Translations under genes and position numbers: made by a program
Notes under the pieces: model-generated
Databases searched by the model: none
What the model saw: only the letters and a program-made list of their open reading frames with translations
Told to the model about the DNA's origin: nothing
Source: Desulfospira sp963664655
GTDB lineage: Bacteria; Desulfobacterota; Desulfobacteria; Desulfobacterales; Desulfobacteraceae
DNA length: 64,000 bases
Reading direction: 5' to 3'
NCBI GenBank assembly: GCA_963664655.2
Contig: OY761554.1
Coordinates: forward strand, 4,030,001 to 4,094,000
Shown: positions 27,053-34,752 of the stretch, piece by piece
How the letters are laid out: each line of letters starts with the position of its first letter
Numbering within the stretch: position 1 is the stretch's first letter

Positions 27053-27912
27053 GCAAGGGCAAAGTCCGGAATGCACCCGAGAGCCTCATTGAAACCGAGA
27101 GAAAATTGAGTTATAAAGATACTTATTACAATCTGGTCACTCATGAGAATATAGAAGAGACCAAAAAAATTATTAAAAATGCAGGTTATTACGATTCAGA
27201 TACTATTAATAAAATCCAGTATAATGAACTGTACGGCCTGCCTCATTTATTTGTAATTGTTGATTCCGACGATTATACTAGTGGCCGTTATGCTTTGCTT
27301 GATGGTATTTTTGTAGAAATCGATTCTATTATCCCTCAATGGCATGGGAAGTTTTATCTTGGCATAGTGATACTCAGAAAGCCCAAGAACGAAAAAATCA
27401 AACAATTTATCGATCCTGATAAAGATCTCAGGCATGAGTTGCATCATTTGCACCTTTTAATACAGCACATTGACACTCACACCGATTATATCGAAAGTTC
27501 AATGAAGTACAACGCAGGATATTGTGAAATCCAAGACCTGGATAAGAGTATCGAATTCGAAATAAACAAGATTTTTTCATTGGAAGTCCCAGCTCTGATT
27601 TCAGATTTCAATATGGGAGAACAGAACTTATTATCCTATGAAAAGGGTATTTTTACAAAAATAACCGTTGATAATGAAAACGAATTTTTACGATACAAAG
27701 TTGGGGAATATTTGACTGCATTAAACAGTCATTATATCGAGAGGTTTCCCAAAAAAGCGAATCAAATCAAACATACAATTGAGATGGAAGTCAACAAACA
27801 GGGAAAATTTCTTTTTGGCACTAACTGTATGGCGTTATTATTAAGATCACTGATAGAATATTTTTTCTTATTAAAGATCAAAGGCACCCGTTATGAGGTT
27901 GGGAAAGTTTAA
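27037..27912 (+). CDS. Hypothetical protein with HELHH motif
   Basis: Up to 291 aa from TTG 27037. I recognise no family. The first ~25 codons coincide with the shared promoter segment, so the true start is uncertain; no ATG occurs in frame until about residue 155. The middle has IPQWHGKFYLGIVILRKPKN and then RHELHHLHLLIQHIDTHTDY, an HExxH-like metal-binding pattern followed by more histidines. The C-terminus (FGTNCMALLLRSLIEYFFLL) is hydrophobic. It ends 3 bp before the Rpn gene, so the two may be co-transcribed. Confidence 0.5.
   Translation: MQVGLGKGKVRNAPESLIETERKLSYKDTYYNLVTHENIEETKKIIKNAGYYDSDTINKIQYNELYGLPHLFVIVDSDDYTSGRYALLDGIFVEIDSIIPQWHGKFYLGIVILRKPKNEKIKQFIDPDKDLRHELHHLHLLIQHIDTHTDYIESSMKYNAGYCEIQDLDKSIEFEINKIFSLEVPALISDFNMGEQNLLSYEKGIFTKITVDNENEFLRYKVGEYLTALNSHYIERFPKKANQIKHTIEMEVNKQGKFLFGTNCMALLLRSLIEYFFLLKIKGTRYEVGKV
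27089..27117 (+). promoter_or_regulatory. Recurring sigma-70 promoter module, copy 1
   Basis: TTGAAA, 17 bp, TATAAA, inside the shared GCCTCATTGAAAC...GAGTTATA segment. It lies within the 5' part of the frame of the following hypothetical gene, which casts doubt on that gene's start. Confidence 0.55.
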
Positions 27913-27915
27913 TCA

Positions 27916-28866
27916 GTGATAACCCACGACGACAAGTTTAAAAATTTATTTCAAGACTTCCCCAAAGAAGCGCTCAACTGGCTGTTTCCCCAAGCGGAAC
28001 AAAACTGGGGTAAAGTCCTCGCCATTGATTTCACGCGCCAGGAGCCTAAAAAGCATCATCTTTCAGATGCCGGACTGATACTGGACCTTCCGATATTATT
28101 CCATTTTGAGAATCAACAATTGCTGTTGTGGCTGGTGGAGTTCCAGGAAGACAAATCCAAATTTTCCATATACAAACTGCTGCGCTATACCACGGATATG
28201 ATGGAGGCCTATCCTGATGCACTGGTTGTTCCGACAGTGCTATTCACCGACAGGAAAAAATGGCGTAAATCTGTACCAACTGAACTTCACGCACAAATCA
28301 ATGACCATTTGTTTCTCCACTTTGAATATGTGTTTCACAAGCTGTTTGACTTGAATGCAAGGGATTATTACAATATGGACAATCCGGTGGTAAAAATTCT
28401 TTTGCCCAAAATGAATTACGCAAAGGAAGAACGGATTGAGGTGATATGCCAGGCATACAAGGGGCTGTTCCAACTGGCTAAAAGAGGACTTTTTGATAAA
28501 TATGTGGATTTTATTGATGTGTATTCAGAAATAAGCGAACGGGAGCAGCAACAGCTTTATGAAGTCATCATTCAACACAAGGAGACTGCCATGTTAGCAC
28601 AATATATAAGAGAAAGAGGTCGCCAGGAAGGTCGCCAGGAAGGTCGCCAGGAAGGCCGCCAGGAAGGTCGCCGGGAAGGTCGCCAGGAAGGTAGGATAGA
28701 AGGGCGGCTGGAAGAAAGACAGGGAACTGTGACCACTTTTGTTCGCAATGCGGCCAAAAAGGGGCTCTCTGAGGAAATGATAGCCCAGATAATCGAACTG
28801 GATGTCGATTTAGTCAGAAAGATACTCAACAATGAGTCGGTAGAAATTCCCCTCCACCTTCTGTAA
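27916..28866 (+). CDS. Rpn-family PD-(D/E)XK nuclease (recombination-promoting nuclease/putative transposase)
   Basis: 316 aa from GTG 27916. The N-terminal nuclease part has THDDKFKNLFQDFPKEALNW, and FHFENQQLLLWLVEFQEDKS carrying the acidic/Gln catalytic strand, then YPDALVVPTVLFT. A run of eight GRQE-type tetrapeptides (~236-266) leads to a C-terminal helical segment (GLSEEMIAQIIELDVDLVRK). Rpn proteins are DNA nucleases, toxic when free and linked to phage defence. An ATG with a strong Shine-Dalgarno lies in frame at 28591. The C-terminal segment recurs alone at three other places. Confidence 0.85.
   Translation: MITHDDKFKNLFQDFPKEALNWLFPQAEQNWGKVLAIDFTRQEPKKHHLSDAGLILDLPILFHFENQQLLLWLVEFQEDKSKFSIYKLLRYTTDMMEAYPDALVVPTVLFTDRKKWRKSVPTELHAQINDHLFLHFEYVFHKLFDLNARDYYNMDNPVVKILLPKMNYAKEERIEVICQAYKGLFQLAKRGLFDKYVDFIDVYSEISEREQQQLYEVIIQHKETAMLAQYIRERGRQEGRQEGRQEGRQEGRREGRQEGRIEGRLEERQGTVTTFVRNAAKKGLSEEMIAQIIELDVDLVRKILNNESVEIPLHLL
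28591..28866 (+). CDS. Putative intragenic small protein from the Rpn gene (RpnS-like antitoxin)
   Basis: ATG 28591 (MLAQYIRERG) is in frame with the nuclease gene and preceded by AAGGAG with a 6-base spacer, a far better ribosome site than that of the full gene. It would give 91 aa comprising the GRQE repeats and the helical C-terminus. In E. coli-type Rpn genes a C-terminal small protein made from an internal start inhibits the nuclease. The two stand-alone copies downstream carry the same kind of Shine-Dalgarno and the same C-terminus. Confidence 0.55.
   Translation: MLAQYIRERGRQEGRQEGRQEGRQEGRREGRQEGRIEGRLEERQGTVTTFVRNAAKKGLSEEMIAQIIELDVDLVRKILNNESVEIPLHLL
28618..28713 (+). repeat. 12-bp coding tandem repeat (GRQE units)
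   Basis: Eight 12-bp units, mostly GGTCGCCAGGAA, with the last two diverged, encode Gly-Arg-Gln-Glu. Such units expand and contract by slippage, changing linker length between nuclease and C-terminal segment. Confidence 0.9.
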
Positions 28867-28894
28867 AATAAAAGAGGTAAAACAACCCCCAAAA

Positions 28895-28964
28895 TATTAT
28901 TGACTATCAAGTTAGTGAGTTGAGAAAAGGGCTGCTTAATCTTCGGCTCGATTTAAAGCAGCCT
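28895..28964 (+). pseudogene. Fragment of TumA-like antitoxin gene
   Basis: The stretch beginning AATATTATTGACTATCAAGT matches the intact antitoxin at 40036-40105 with only a few mismatches and then breaks off into a REP. It holds about 20 codons only. Confidence 0.75.
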
Positions 28965-28996
28965 GTAGGTTGGGTAGAGCGCAGCGAAACCCAACA
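28965..28996. repeat. REP-like palindrome, family 2, copy 1
   Basis: GTAG followed by a hairpin with arms GTTGGGT and ACCCAAC around a GAGCGCAGCGA loop. An identical copy lies at 42168-42199. The GTAG header again suggests RAYT-type REP sequences. Confidence 0.8.
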
Positions 28997-29002
28997 TCTA
29001 AA

Positions 29003-29225
29003 CTGAAAGGCCGGGTTGCAATTTCCGATGATTTCAATGACCCGATGCCGGATAATATTCTTTCCAGTTTCAGTACCCCATGGTGTGGCGGTACATCAGC
29101 TGCCCTTGCATCATCGTGATCCATTTGATCGGATGCTGATAGCGCAAGCTGTCTCTGAGTCTCTCCCATTTTTAACGGCAGACCATGTTCTTGGTCAATA
29201 TTTAGACTTGGTGATTCAGGTATAA
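29003..29225 (+). pseudogene. Fused antitoxin tail and VapC C-terminus
   Basis: The first part reads LKGRVAISDDFNDPMPDNIL, the C-terminus of the antitoxin present complete at 42357. In a different frame this joins HQLPLHHRDPFDRMLIAQAV and LPFLTADHVLGQY, the end of a PIN toxin. The N-terminal toxin half is deleted. The same fusion occurs at 42540-42760, so the deletion predates the duplication. Confidence 0.8.
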
Positions 29226-29230
29226 CCCCG

Positions 29231-29260
29231 GTAGGGTGGGCACGCAGTTTGTGCCCACCA
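29231..29260. repeat. REP-like palindrome, family 3, copy 1
   Basis: GTAGGGTGGGCACGCAGTTT then GTGCCCACCA; arms GGTGGGCAC and GTGCCCACC. Followed by a conserved tail ending in CAAATTCAAGCCCAT. Six copies are found in the island. Confidence 0.8.
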
Positions 29261-29349
29261 TTTGTCAACAAATTCAAGCCCATCTGGATTTAAAACCCTT
29301 TGCGCCTTTGAGCCTTACAACTTCAGTAACTGTCCAGGGTGAATACCTT

Positions 29350-30101
29350 TAATTAAAGAGGACGTAGCCAAAGACGATTGGACAACTCTTGGCAAGTTAT
29401 CCGAGGCTACAGAAACTCAAAATCGTCCTGCAGCAATGTACAAGTCATGGGAAACCGAAATCACCCTTCATGGCAGATCCTGCCGGGTAATCGTAATGCA
29501 CTCCAGTGCCCATGACAAAAGGAGACAAAAACGGATTGACCGTGAGTTGGAGAATGAGCATACGGATCTTTCAAAAAAAACAAAAGCCCTATCAAAACAA
29601 GAGTTTTTCTGACAGGAAGATGCAGAAAACGCCGCCGCTGACCTGAAAAATGGTAAACATAAATATTATGTCTCAAGAACAAAAATTTCTGAGCGCCCAA
29701 AATACAAGCGAGGCAGACCTAAAAAGGATGGTTCCCGTTCATTGGATAAAATGATGTATGCAGTTAAATCTGAACCGGAAGAAACCGAGGCTGCAACAGA
29801 TCTCCGAAAAGAAGCAGGATGCTTTGTTCTGGTATGCAATGTGCCTTCGGCTGGGACCGATAAATATAATTCCTACGATGTTCTTCGAGCCTACAAGGAT
29901 CAGTACGGAATAGAAGAGAGCTGGAAAAAAAGAAGGACAGATAAACCGACGTCTTTCATGGTGATGAGTAGTTTTCAATATCAGTTAGTTCTCAAAATTG
30001 GAAAGCTCCGAAAACTGGCCAGGCCGCTAACCAATAATCAACAGGAGTATTTGATGGCCTTGGGATTAAGCTCTAAAATTTTCACAGTACCCGGAGGGTA
30101 A
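29350..30101 (+). mobile_element. IS1634-like transposase remnant
   Basis: The reading EDVAKDDWTTLGKLSEATET, then SWETEITLHGRSCRVIVMHS and KRRQKRIDRELENEH resembles IS1634-family transposases. An in-frame TGA interrupts it near 29609. It resumes with KYKRGRPKKDG and YDVLRAYKDQYGIEESW, but the expected segment after that is shortened. No terminal inverted repeats were found. It is inactive. Confidence 0.7.
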
Positions 30102-30154
30102 TTGATATTGCACGGGCTTAAAAAATAAGGATCTACAACAAATTGGGGTGCGGG

Positions 30155-30277
30155 ATGTGAGCTCAAAGCCTTTGACCAGATCATGAAAGGAACCTGGAAA
30201 ACCGGCCAAAAACCCCAATTTTTGGACGGCCACGCCGCCGAAAGAATTGTTGAGATTATCTATGGCATAAAAAGTTG
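30155..30277 (+). pseudogene. Second copy of the wecB 3' end
   Basis: The frame reads FDQIMKGTWKTGQKPQF, then GHAAERIVEIIYGIKS and stop, matching the last ~30 residues of wecB (26190-26284) but diverged and slightly longer. It probably comes from another wecB allele rather than from simple duplication, and marks one edge of the DNA inserted after wecB. Confidence 0.75.
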
Positions 30278-30303
30278 ACAATCTCCTTTTTGTGGCATAT
30301 GCT
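30275..30303 (+). promoter_or_regulatory. Promoter and repeat operator of vapBC
   Basis: TTGACA at 30275-30280, 17-bp spacer, TATGCT at 30298-30303. Two direct TGGCATATG copies overlap and follow the -10, a likely VapBC autorepression site. The vapB ATG is about 37 bp downstream. Confidence 0.6.
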
Positions 30304-30339
30304 TTGGCATATGATTTAGGTGAATGGGAGAAGATTACT

Positions 30340-30579
30340 ATGCAAACAGAGCGACATGTACGCTTGTTTCGAAACGGGCGTAACCAGGCGATAAGAATTC
30401 CTCGCGAATTTGAATTGGAAGGGAACGAAGCCATTATCCGCAAGGAAAAAAACAGGCTCATTGTGGAGCCGGTGAAAAAAGCCGGTTTGCTGCATGTCCT
30501 TTCCAAATTAAAACCGATTCGTGATGAATTTCCTGATGTTGACGATAACTTGAAACCATTAGATGATATTGATCTATGA
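30340..30579 (+). CDS. vapB: VapB-type antitoxin
   Basis: 79 aa from ATG 30340 with GGGAG upstream. HVRLFRNGRNQAIRIPREFE is the AbrB-fold VapB signature, followed by EAIIRKEKNRLIVEPVKKAG and an acidic end (RDEFPDVDDNLKPLDDIDL). It overlaps vapC by 4 bp. It has its own promoter and repeat operator rather than the shared promoter module. Confidence 0.9.
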   Translation: MQTERHVRLFRNGRNQAIRIPREFELEGNEAIIRKEKNRLIVEPVKKAGLLHVLSKLKPIRDEFPDVDDNLKPLDDIDL

Positions 30580-30986
30580 TTGAGAAACTGTCCTACCTTC
30601 TGGATACCAATATTATTTCCGAGTTGATCAGAAATCCACAGGGTAAATTAACAGATATCATTGCTCACAAAGGTGAGGACTGCATTTGTACAAGCATTAT
30701 CGTCGCCTCTGAACTGCGGTTTGGGGCTGAAAAGAGAGGCTCATACCCTCTCACCAGGCAGTTGGAAACTGTACTTTCGGCAATAAAAATACTTCCTTTG
30801 AGAGAGCCGGCTGATAGATTTTATGCAAAATTGCGGACACATCTGGAAAAATCCGGAAAACCGATTGGTCCTAATGACATGTTGATTGCCGCCCATTCGC
30901 TTTCACTCGGATTAACCCTGGTCACAGCCAACGAGCGGGAGTTTTTACGAGTACCGGAATTGATTGTGGAGAATTGGTTAAAATAG
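30576..30986 (+). CDS. vapC: VapC-type PIN-domain toxin
   Basis: 136 aa. All PIN landmarks are present: YLLDTNIISELIRN near the start, TSIIVASELRFGAEK at ~40-55, GPNDMLIAAHSLSLG at ~98-110 and LVTANEREFLRVPEL near the end. It is the FitB/VapC type cleaving RNA. The pair appears intact and is followed by degraded sequence. Confidence 0.92.
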   Translation: MIEKLSYLLDTNIISELIRNPQGKLTDIIAHKGEDCICTSIIVASELRFGAEKRGSYPLTRQLETVLSAIKILPLREPADRFYAKLRTHLEKSGKPIGPNDMLIAAHSLSLGLTLVTANEREFLRVPELIVENWLK

Positions 30987-31089
30987 ATGAGTTAAAAAGG
31001 GAGACCTTTGCAAGATGGACATACTCCCCGATATTATAGTATTCGGACAAAAAATTTGAAATTCTGACCTCAAATATTGTTAGGTTTAT

Positions 31090-31560
31090 CTAAAATGAAG
31101 CTCCGAGAAGCGACATTTGAGGGTCGTGCCTTTTGTATTCGCCCTCATTTGAGGCCCTTTCACCCGGATTACGATGCCCGGACGCACACAGATATAGTTT
31201 CAAGGATTTTAGCCCCCTTCCCGAAATATTGCTCCACAATGTACCGGTATCTTGAAATGGCTTTATTCCGATCAATTTTGGTTCTGGTCAAATTTGCTGT
31301 TTTAGAGTCTTTGCGCATGATACCATCCTTAATATTATTCAAGGCAAGGAAACTCCGGTTTGGAGAACCGGCGTATCCTTTGTCCGTATAGGTGATTTCG
31401 ATTTTATTTTTTTTATGCATACTGGAAATGACTGCCAAAGGAAGATACTTGGAGTCATTATGTGACGCAGGGCTTAAATTCGTTGAGAGAATGAAGCCGT
31501 TGTCGGTATCGACAGCAGTGTGCTCTTTAATTTCAATGGATTTGCGTGGTCCGATCCCTT
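31090..31560 (-). mobile_element. IS5-family transposase remnant
   Basis: On the minus strand the reading SIEIKEHTAVDTDNGFILS, YTDKGYAGSPNRSFL, RYRYIVEQYFG is the C-terminal half of an IS5-type DDE transposase. It includes the Asp of DKGY and the Y-x-x-x-E region. The 5' half is gone: at ~31557 the frame joins a VapC-tail/REP segment identical to 29168-29283. No terminal repeats were identified. Confidence 0.75.
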
Positions 31561-31676
31561 TTAACGGCAGACCATGTTCTTGGTCAATATTTAGACTTGG
31601 TGATTCAGTTATAACCCCGGTAGGGTGGGCACGCAGTTTGTGCCCACCATTTGTCAACAAATTCAAGCCCATCTGA
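31557..31676 (+). repeat. Duplicated VapC-tail plus family-3 REP segment
   Basis: Nearly identical to 29168-29283: the VapC end (TTTTAACGGCAGACCATGTT), then a GTAG-headed palindrome at 31620-31649 and the common CAAATTCAAGCCCATC tail. It is joined to an IS5 remnant, showing recombination between unrelated pieces. Confidence 0.8.
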
Positions 31677-31791
31677 TGTTTTATCGTCTCTGTGAAAGAC
31701 AAAACCAAATTAAAAAATGATGATATGTGTTCCGGCCAGGTTCAGGACAATAGTCGAAAAAACATTGTCAAAAGCTAAAGGAGATACCATC

Positions 31792-32004
31792 ATGACCTTA
31801 GCCGAACAGATAAAAAAGGAAGGGCACATAGAAGGGCGCATAGAAGAAAGGCAGGGAACTGTGATTACATTCGTTCGCAATGTCGGTAAAAAGGGCCTGT
31901 CTGAAGAAATGATAGCCCAGATAATCGAACTTGATGTTGATTTAGTAAGAAAGATACTAAACAATGAACCGGTAGAAATTCCACTCCACCTTCTGGCAAA
32001 ATGA
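31792..32004 (+). CDS. Stand-alone Rpn C-terminal small protein, copy 1
   Basis: 70 aa (MTLAEQIKKEGHIEGRIEER, then FVRNVGKKGLSEEMIAQIIE and a PLHLLAK end). It is about 80% the same as the C-terminus of the Rpn protein at 27916 but has no nuclease domain. AAAGGAG with an 8-base spacer precedes the ATG. Upstream in frame the reading EKTLSKAKGDTI could be a trace of a lost Rpn body. It may be a free antitoxin-like decoy, or a relic. Confidence 0.6.
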   Translation: MTLAEQIKKEGHIEGRIEERQGTVITFVRNVGKKGLSEEMIAQIIELDVDLVRKILNNEPVEIPLHLLAK

Positions 32005-32073
32005 AAAGGTTGATATCCCGATACATCTACTGGAACCGAACCGGTAGAGGGGCAGGGCCGCGTTTCTGAATTC

Positions 32074-32175
32074 AAAACCCTTTGCGCCCTTGCGCCTTTG
32101 CGTGAGAAAATTAAGAAACGGCTCTCAGCCATTGATTGCGGCTTAGCCGCGCTGTGCCCCCTATGGTTTTAAGAA
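32074..32175 (+). repeat. Double-hairpin leader repeat, copy 1
   Basis: The ~100-bp segment AACCCTTTGCGCCCTTGCGC ... ending CTCTGTG/CTATGGTTTTAA. It holds an imperfect ACGGCTCTCAGCC stem and a GCGGCTTAGCCGC stem. It precedes the HEPN gene here. Near copies lie at ~32980, 35560, 36400, 39357, 40700, 42990, 43815, 44805 and a partial one at 45418. Confidence 0.75.
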
Positions 32176-32196
32176 TGGAATAATCCATAAAATATT

Positions 32197-32580
32197 ATGA
32201 TAAATATTGAAAAACATATTGCTCATTGGAAGGATGGATCAGATGAGGATTTCGAAGTAGCAGGTCAACTCATCTCATCAAATAAAATTCGCCATGGCTT
32301 ATTCTTTCTTCATCTATCTGTGGAAAAAATCTTAAAAGCCTTCATTTGTCTGCATAGCAATGATATAGCCCCACGGCTTCACAACCTTGTAAGATTATCC
32401 GAGTTGTCGGGCGTTGCTTTTGACGATAATCATATAAATTTTTTATCTGATATGAATCCGTTTAATATTGAAGGACGTTATCCTGAGCTATGGGGAGCAG
32501 TTCCAACACAAAAAGAAGCTGAAGAACTTTTATCTTTAACTGAAGAGATGTTAAAATGGCTGAAGAATCAATTATCATAA
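32197..32580 (+). CDS. HEPN-domain protein, duplicate pair copy 1
   Basis: 127 aa: NKIRHGLFFLHLSVEKILKA and RLHNLVRLSELSG are typical of HEPN proteins that pair with minimal nucleotidyltransferases. An R-x4-x6-H RNase motif is not obvious, so it may be the regulated or regulatory partner. It overlaps the nucleotidyltransferase gene by 25 bp. A near-identical copy (one His to Leu change) lies at 43942. Confidence 0.88.
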   Translation: MINIEKHIAHWKDGSDEDFEVAGQLISSNKIRHGLFFLHLSVEKILKAFICLHSNDIAPRLHNLVRLSELSGVAFDDNHINFLSDMNPFNIEGRYPELWGAVPTQKEAEELLSLTEEMLKWLKNQLS

Positions 32581-32879
32581 CCATCAAGAAATATTTAAAA
32601 GAGCTTTCAAACATTGGGGTGCCGGTCAAACAGGCTGTTCTTTTTGGGTCCTATGCAAAGAAAACAAATCATAAATGGAGCGATATTGATTTAATCATAA
32701 TATCTGATAAATATGATAAAAATTATAGCCGCAAAGATATTAATTTATTATGGAGAACAGCTGCCCGGACCGATAACCGGATTGAACCAATTCCCGTAGG
32801 TTCAAATCGTTGGGAAACTGATGACGAGAGTACAATTATCGAAACAGCACGGCGGGAAGGAATTATTGTTAATCTATAG
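32556..32879 (+). CDS. Minimal nucleotidyltransferase (MNT), duplicate pair copy 1
   Basis: 107 aa. AVLFGSYAKKTNHKWSDIDL carries the GS...DxD motif of Pol-beta-type nucleotidyltransferases. Such MNT proteins neutralise HEPN toxins, in some cases by adding AMP. Ends RREGIIVNL. The protein sequence is identical to that of the copy at 44301. A family-3 REP follows 30 bp downstream. Confidence 0.9.
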   Translation: MAEESIIITIKKYLKELSNIGVPVKQAVLFGSYAKKTNHKWSDIDLIIISDKYDKNYSRKDINLLWRTAARTDNRIEPIPVGSNRWETDDESTIIETARREGIIVNL

Positions 32880-32908
32880 GATGTGATTGCCCCAAAAGGG
32901 GCAGCCCG

Positions 32909-32938
32909 GTAGGGTGGGCACGGGGTTTGTGCCCACCA
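32909..32938. repeat. REP-like palindrome, family 3, copy 3
   Basis: GTAGGGTGGGCACGGGGTTT then GTGCCCACCA, following the HEPN/MNT pair. The duplicated pair at 44624 has its own copy at the same position. Confidence 0.8.
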
Positions 32939-33079
32939 TTTGTCTACGAAATCAAGCCCATCCAAATTCCAAACCCTTTGCGCCTTTGAGCCTTTGCGTG
33001 AGAATATTAAAAACGGTTTTCAGCCATTGTTTGCGGCTTAGCCGCTCTGTGTTCCTCTAAACCCTCTGTGGTTTAAAAA

Positions 33080-33241
33080 ATGAAGCAGTTCAAAATTACA
33101 GTTATTCCAATCACCATTTTTCTATGCTGCCTGGCCGGATATGCCCTGACATACCAATATTTAAATTTCAGCGAAGCCCCTGAAAAATCAGATGCCATTG
33201 TTCTTTTTGTCGGCCCGGATCAGGAGCAGAGACTGAAATAG
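33080..33241 (+). pseudogene. YdcF/DUF218 gene, truncated copy
   Basis: 53 codons (MKQFKITVIPITIFLCCLAG, then YLNFSEAPEKSDAIVLFVGP) matching the first quarter of the intact copies at 36503 and 45454. A TAG stands where they have GAG (CTGAAATAG), and the downstream sequence is unrelated. It is preceded by the double-hairpin leader, as are all the copies. Confidence 0.85.
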
Positions 33242-33347
33242 GATGATAAATACTGACCGGAAATTGATGTCATAGATTTTGCCAAAAGTATTTAGATGGC
33301 ATATTTTGATATCAATATGAATGTATGAAATAGAGGCAGGAGGAAGT

Positions 33348-33790
33348 ATGAAAACCATAACCATCAGAGGTATTGAACCGGAAGTCGCGATTAAGCTTAA
33401 AGAGATGGCCTCAAATCAAAAAAAAAGCACGAATCAGCTCATACTTGAATTTTATATGAAAGTCTCACTAAGGTCCTGAGAAGACTTTCATTTTTCGTTG
33501 TGGACGGTGCTTGGTTGGATAATCCAAGCCGTCCGTGACGGTTTATAAAAAAGAATACAGGGTTTGAAAAAGAGAAGCTCTTTTCACGACAATATGATGA
33601 CCTGGACGCCCTGTTCGGCAGCTGGAGTGAGGATGAATATCAATGTATTCAACAGAAGATTGATGCACAAAGGCAGATAGATCCGAACCCCTATATAGCC
33701 GCATCAGCCTTTCAACATGGGCTGAAATTGTTTTCAAAAGACAAGCATTTCGATAATATTCCAGGATTATCACGATACGAAAGTCAATAG
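33348..33790 (+). pseudogene. CopG-like antitoxin split by a structured repeat, fused to VapC tail
   Basis: AGGAGG precedes ATG 33348. The antitoxin half MKTITIRGIEPEVAIKLKEM is followed by a run of eight A residues where the related copy at 37.7 kb has nine, a frameshift. The structured repeat then interrupts at 33450-33546. Beyond it EKEKLFSRQYDDLDALFGSW and QQKIDAQRQIDP are the antitoxin C-terminus. This is joined to ASAFQHGLKLFSKDKHFDNI, the end of a PIN toxin, so most of vapC is deleted. Confidence 0.8.
33450..33546 (+). repeat. Structured repeat, copy 2 (inside antitoxin gene)
   Basis: About 85 bp between two TTTATA hexamers (33450-33455 and 33541-33546), possibly a target duplication. 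It contains the GAAAGTCT/AGACTTTC stem and the GGACGG.GCTTGG/CCAAGC.CGTCC stem with a TTGGATAAT loop. It splits the coding sequence of a CopG-like antitoxin. Confidence 0.75.
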
Positions 33791-34226
33791 ATAATTGCAT
33801 TAAAGAGGCTAAGGGGTTTTGATAAGTTATCGTCATGACCTTAGCCGAACAGGTAGAGGAGGGCCAGGGCTGCGTTATATCTGACACAGTAATACAACCG
33901 CAGGGCAATCGCATGTAAAAAAAATATCCTCGGTGGATGATTTTTATTTACATATGCATTCAAGGTCCGCCTCTCTGTGGTGTTTGGCGTAAGCCAAACC
34001 TCTGTGGCTCTCTGTGGTTTAAAACAAGAAATCCCGAAGGGATTGAATAGTTTTTCTTCAACCTCCCGGTTTGTAAAATTGTGGGCTTCGCCCACCCTTT
34101 TCAGTTAACCACAGAGAAAAACAGAGGAACACTTTAGTTTCAATGCTGCGCACTGAAATTGCATTCGGTAAGCTTAAACAGTGGGAAAGTTACATGCGAT
34201 TGCCTTGAATACAACCGAAAGCCTCA
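33791..34226. other. Non-coding mosaic of short repeats
   Basis: No gene. It contains an RpnS start fragment at 33835, the inverted TTTGGCGTAAGCCAAA at ~33980, CTCTGTGGTT-type leader pieces, a GTGGGCTTCGCCCAC hairpin at ~34082 and a twice-occurring ACATGCGATTGCC in opposite orientations (33905, 34192). Confidence 0.5.
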
Positions 34227-34255
34227 TTGAAACAGAGAAAAAATTGAGTTATATA
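34227..34255 (+). promoter_or_regulatory. Recurring sigma-70 promoter module, copy 2
   Basis: TTGAAA, 17 bp, TATATA, within the shared GCCTCATTGAAACAGAG segment. It is 43 bp upstream of the antitoxin reading at 34299. Confidence 0.6.
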
Positions 34256-34298
34256 TTTACAATATAGATAGAATTACACTTCATAGAGGTGATAAATC

Positions 34299-34503
34299 AT
34301 GATACGTGAAATTATAAGTCCGAAAACAAATCAAATAACAATTAACATTCCAGCCAATATGGTAAATCAAGAGCTTGAACTATTGGTCTTCCCAGTCGGA
34401 AAAAAACATAAAAAACAGGCGGAGAAAAAAAGACTAAATTATTAATGGAAAAGGTCTTTAATAAAGCCGGTTCGTTGAATAACCCATGTGCAATTGGTAA
34501 GTG
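34299..34503 (+). pseudogene. MIRE-type antitoxin, frameshifted copy
   Basis: The frame MIREIISPKTNQITINIPAN continues to an early TAA (48 aa) because of a missing base in the A-rich stretch near 34430. The copy at 37398 reads on through KVFNKAGSLNNPC. The remaining homology runs to ~34500 and then a different antitoxin begins. No toxin follows. Confidence 0.75.
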
Positions 34504-34536
34504 AAAAGACCGTACGTAAATAGCGGGGAAAGCATT

Positions 34537-34752
34537 ATGGAAGCAATAGAATTTAAAACCAGAATTAAGAACGGCATGATCCGGATACCTCACAAATTTG
34601 AATATGGTACTGGCACATTGGTCAAAGTAATTATAATGAGCGAGAAAAATACAAACAAGCCAACTGATATAATAGATAAGCTATTGGCCGATCCAATTCA
34701 AATAGAAAATTTTACGCCCCTTTCCAGAAACGAAATCTATGAACGAATTTAA
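34537..34752 (+). CDS. Antitoxin of PIN toxin (MEAIEF family)
   Basis: 71 aa from ATG 34537 with GGGGAAAG upstream. MEAIEFKTRIKNGMIRIPHK is a small beta-hairpin DNA-binding start shared with the antitoxins at 39547 and 42357. The C-terminal IENFTPLSRNEIYERI is the likely toxin-binding part. It overlaps the toxin gene by 14 bp. I do not know a standard name for the family, but its role follows from the pairing. Confidence 0.8.
   Translation: MEAIEFKTRIKNGMIRIPHKFEYGTGTLVKVIIMSEKNTNKPTDIIDKLLADPIQIENFTPLSRNEIYERI

Noticed and set aside
28618..28713. CRISPR-like direct repeats
   Set aside because: The 12-bp units are contiguous, without spacers, and in frame with the Rpn protein; they are a coding tandem repeat.
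31077..31676. Plus-strand frames in the IS5 remnant
   Set aside because: The minus strand carries recognisable transposase sequence; the plus frames are shadows.
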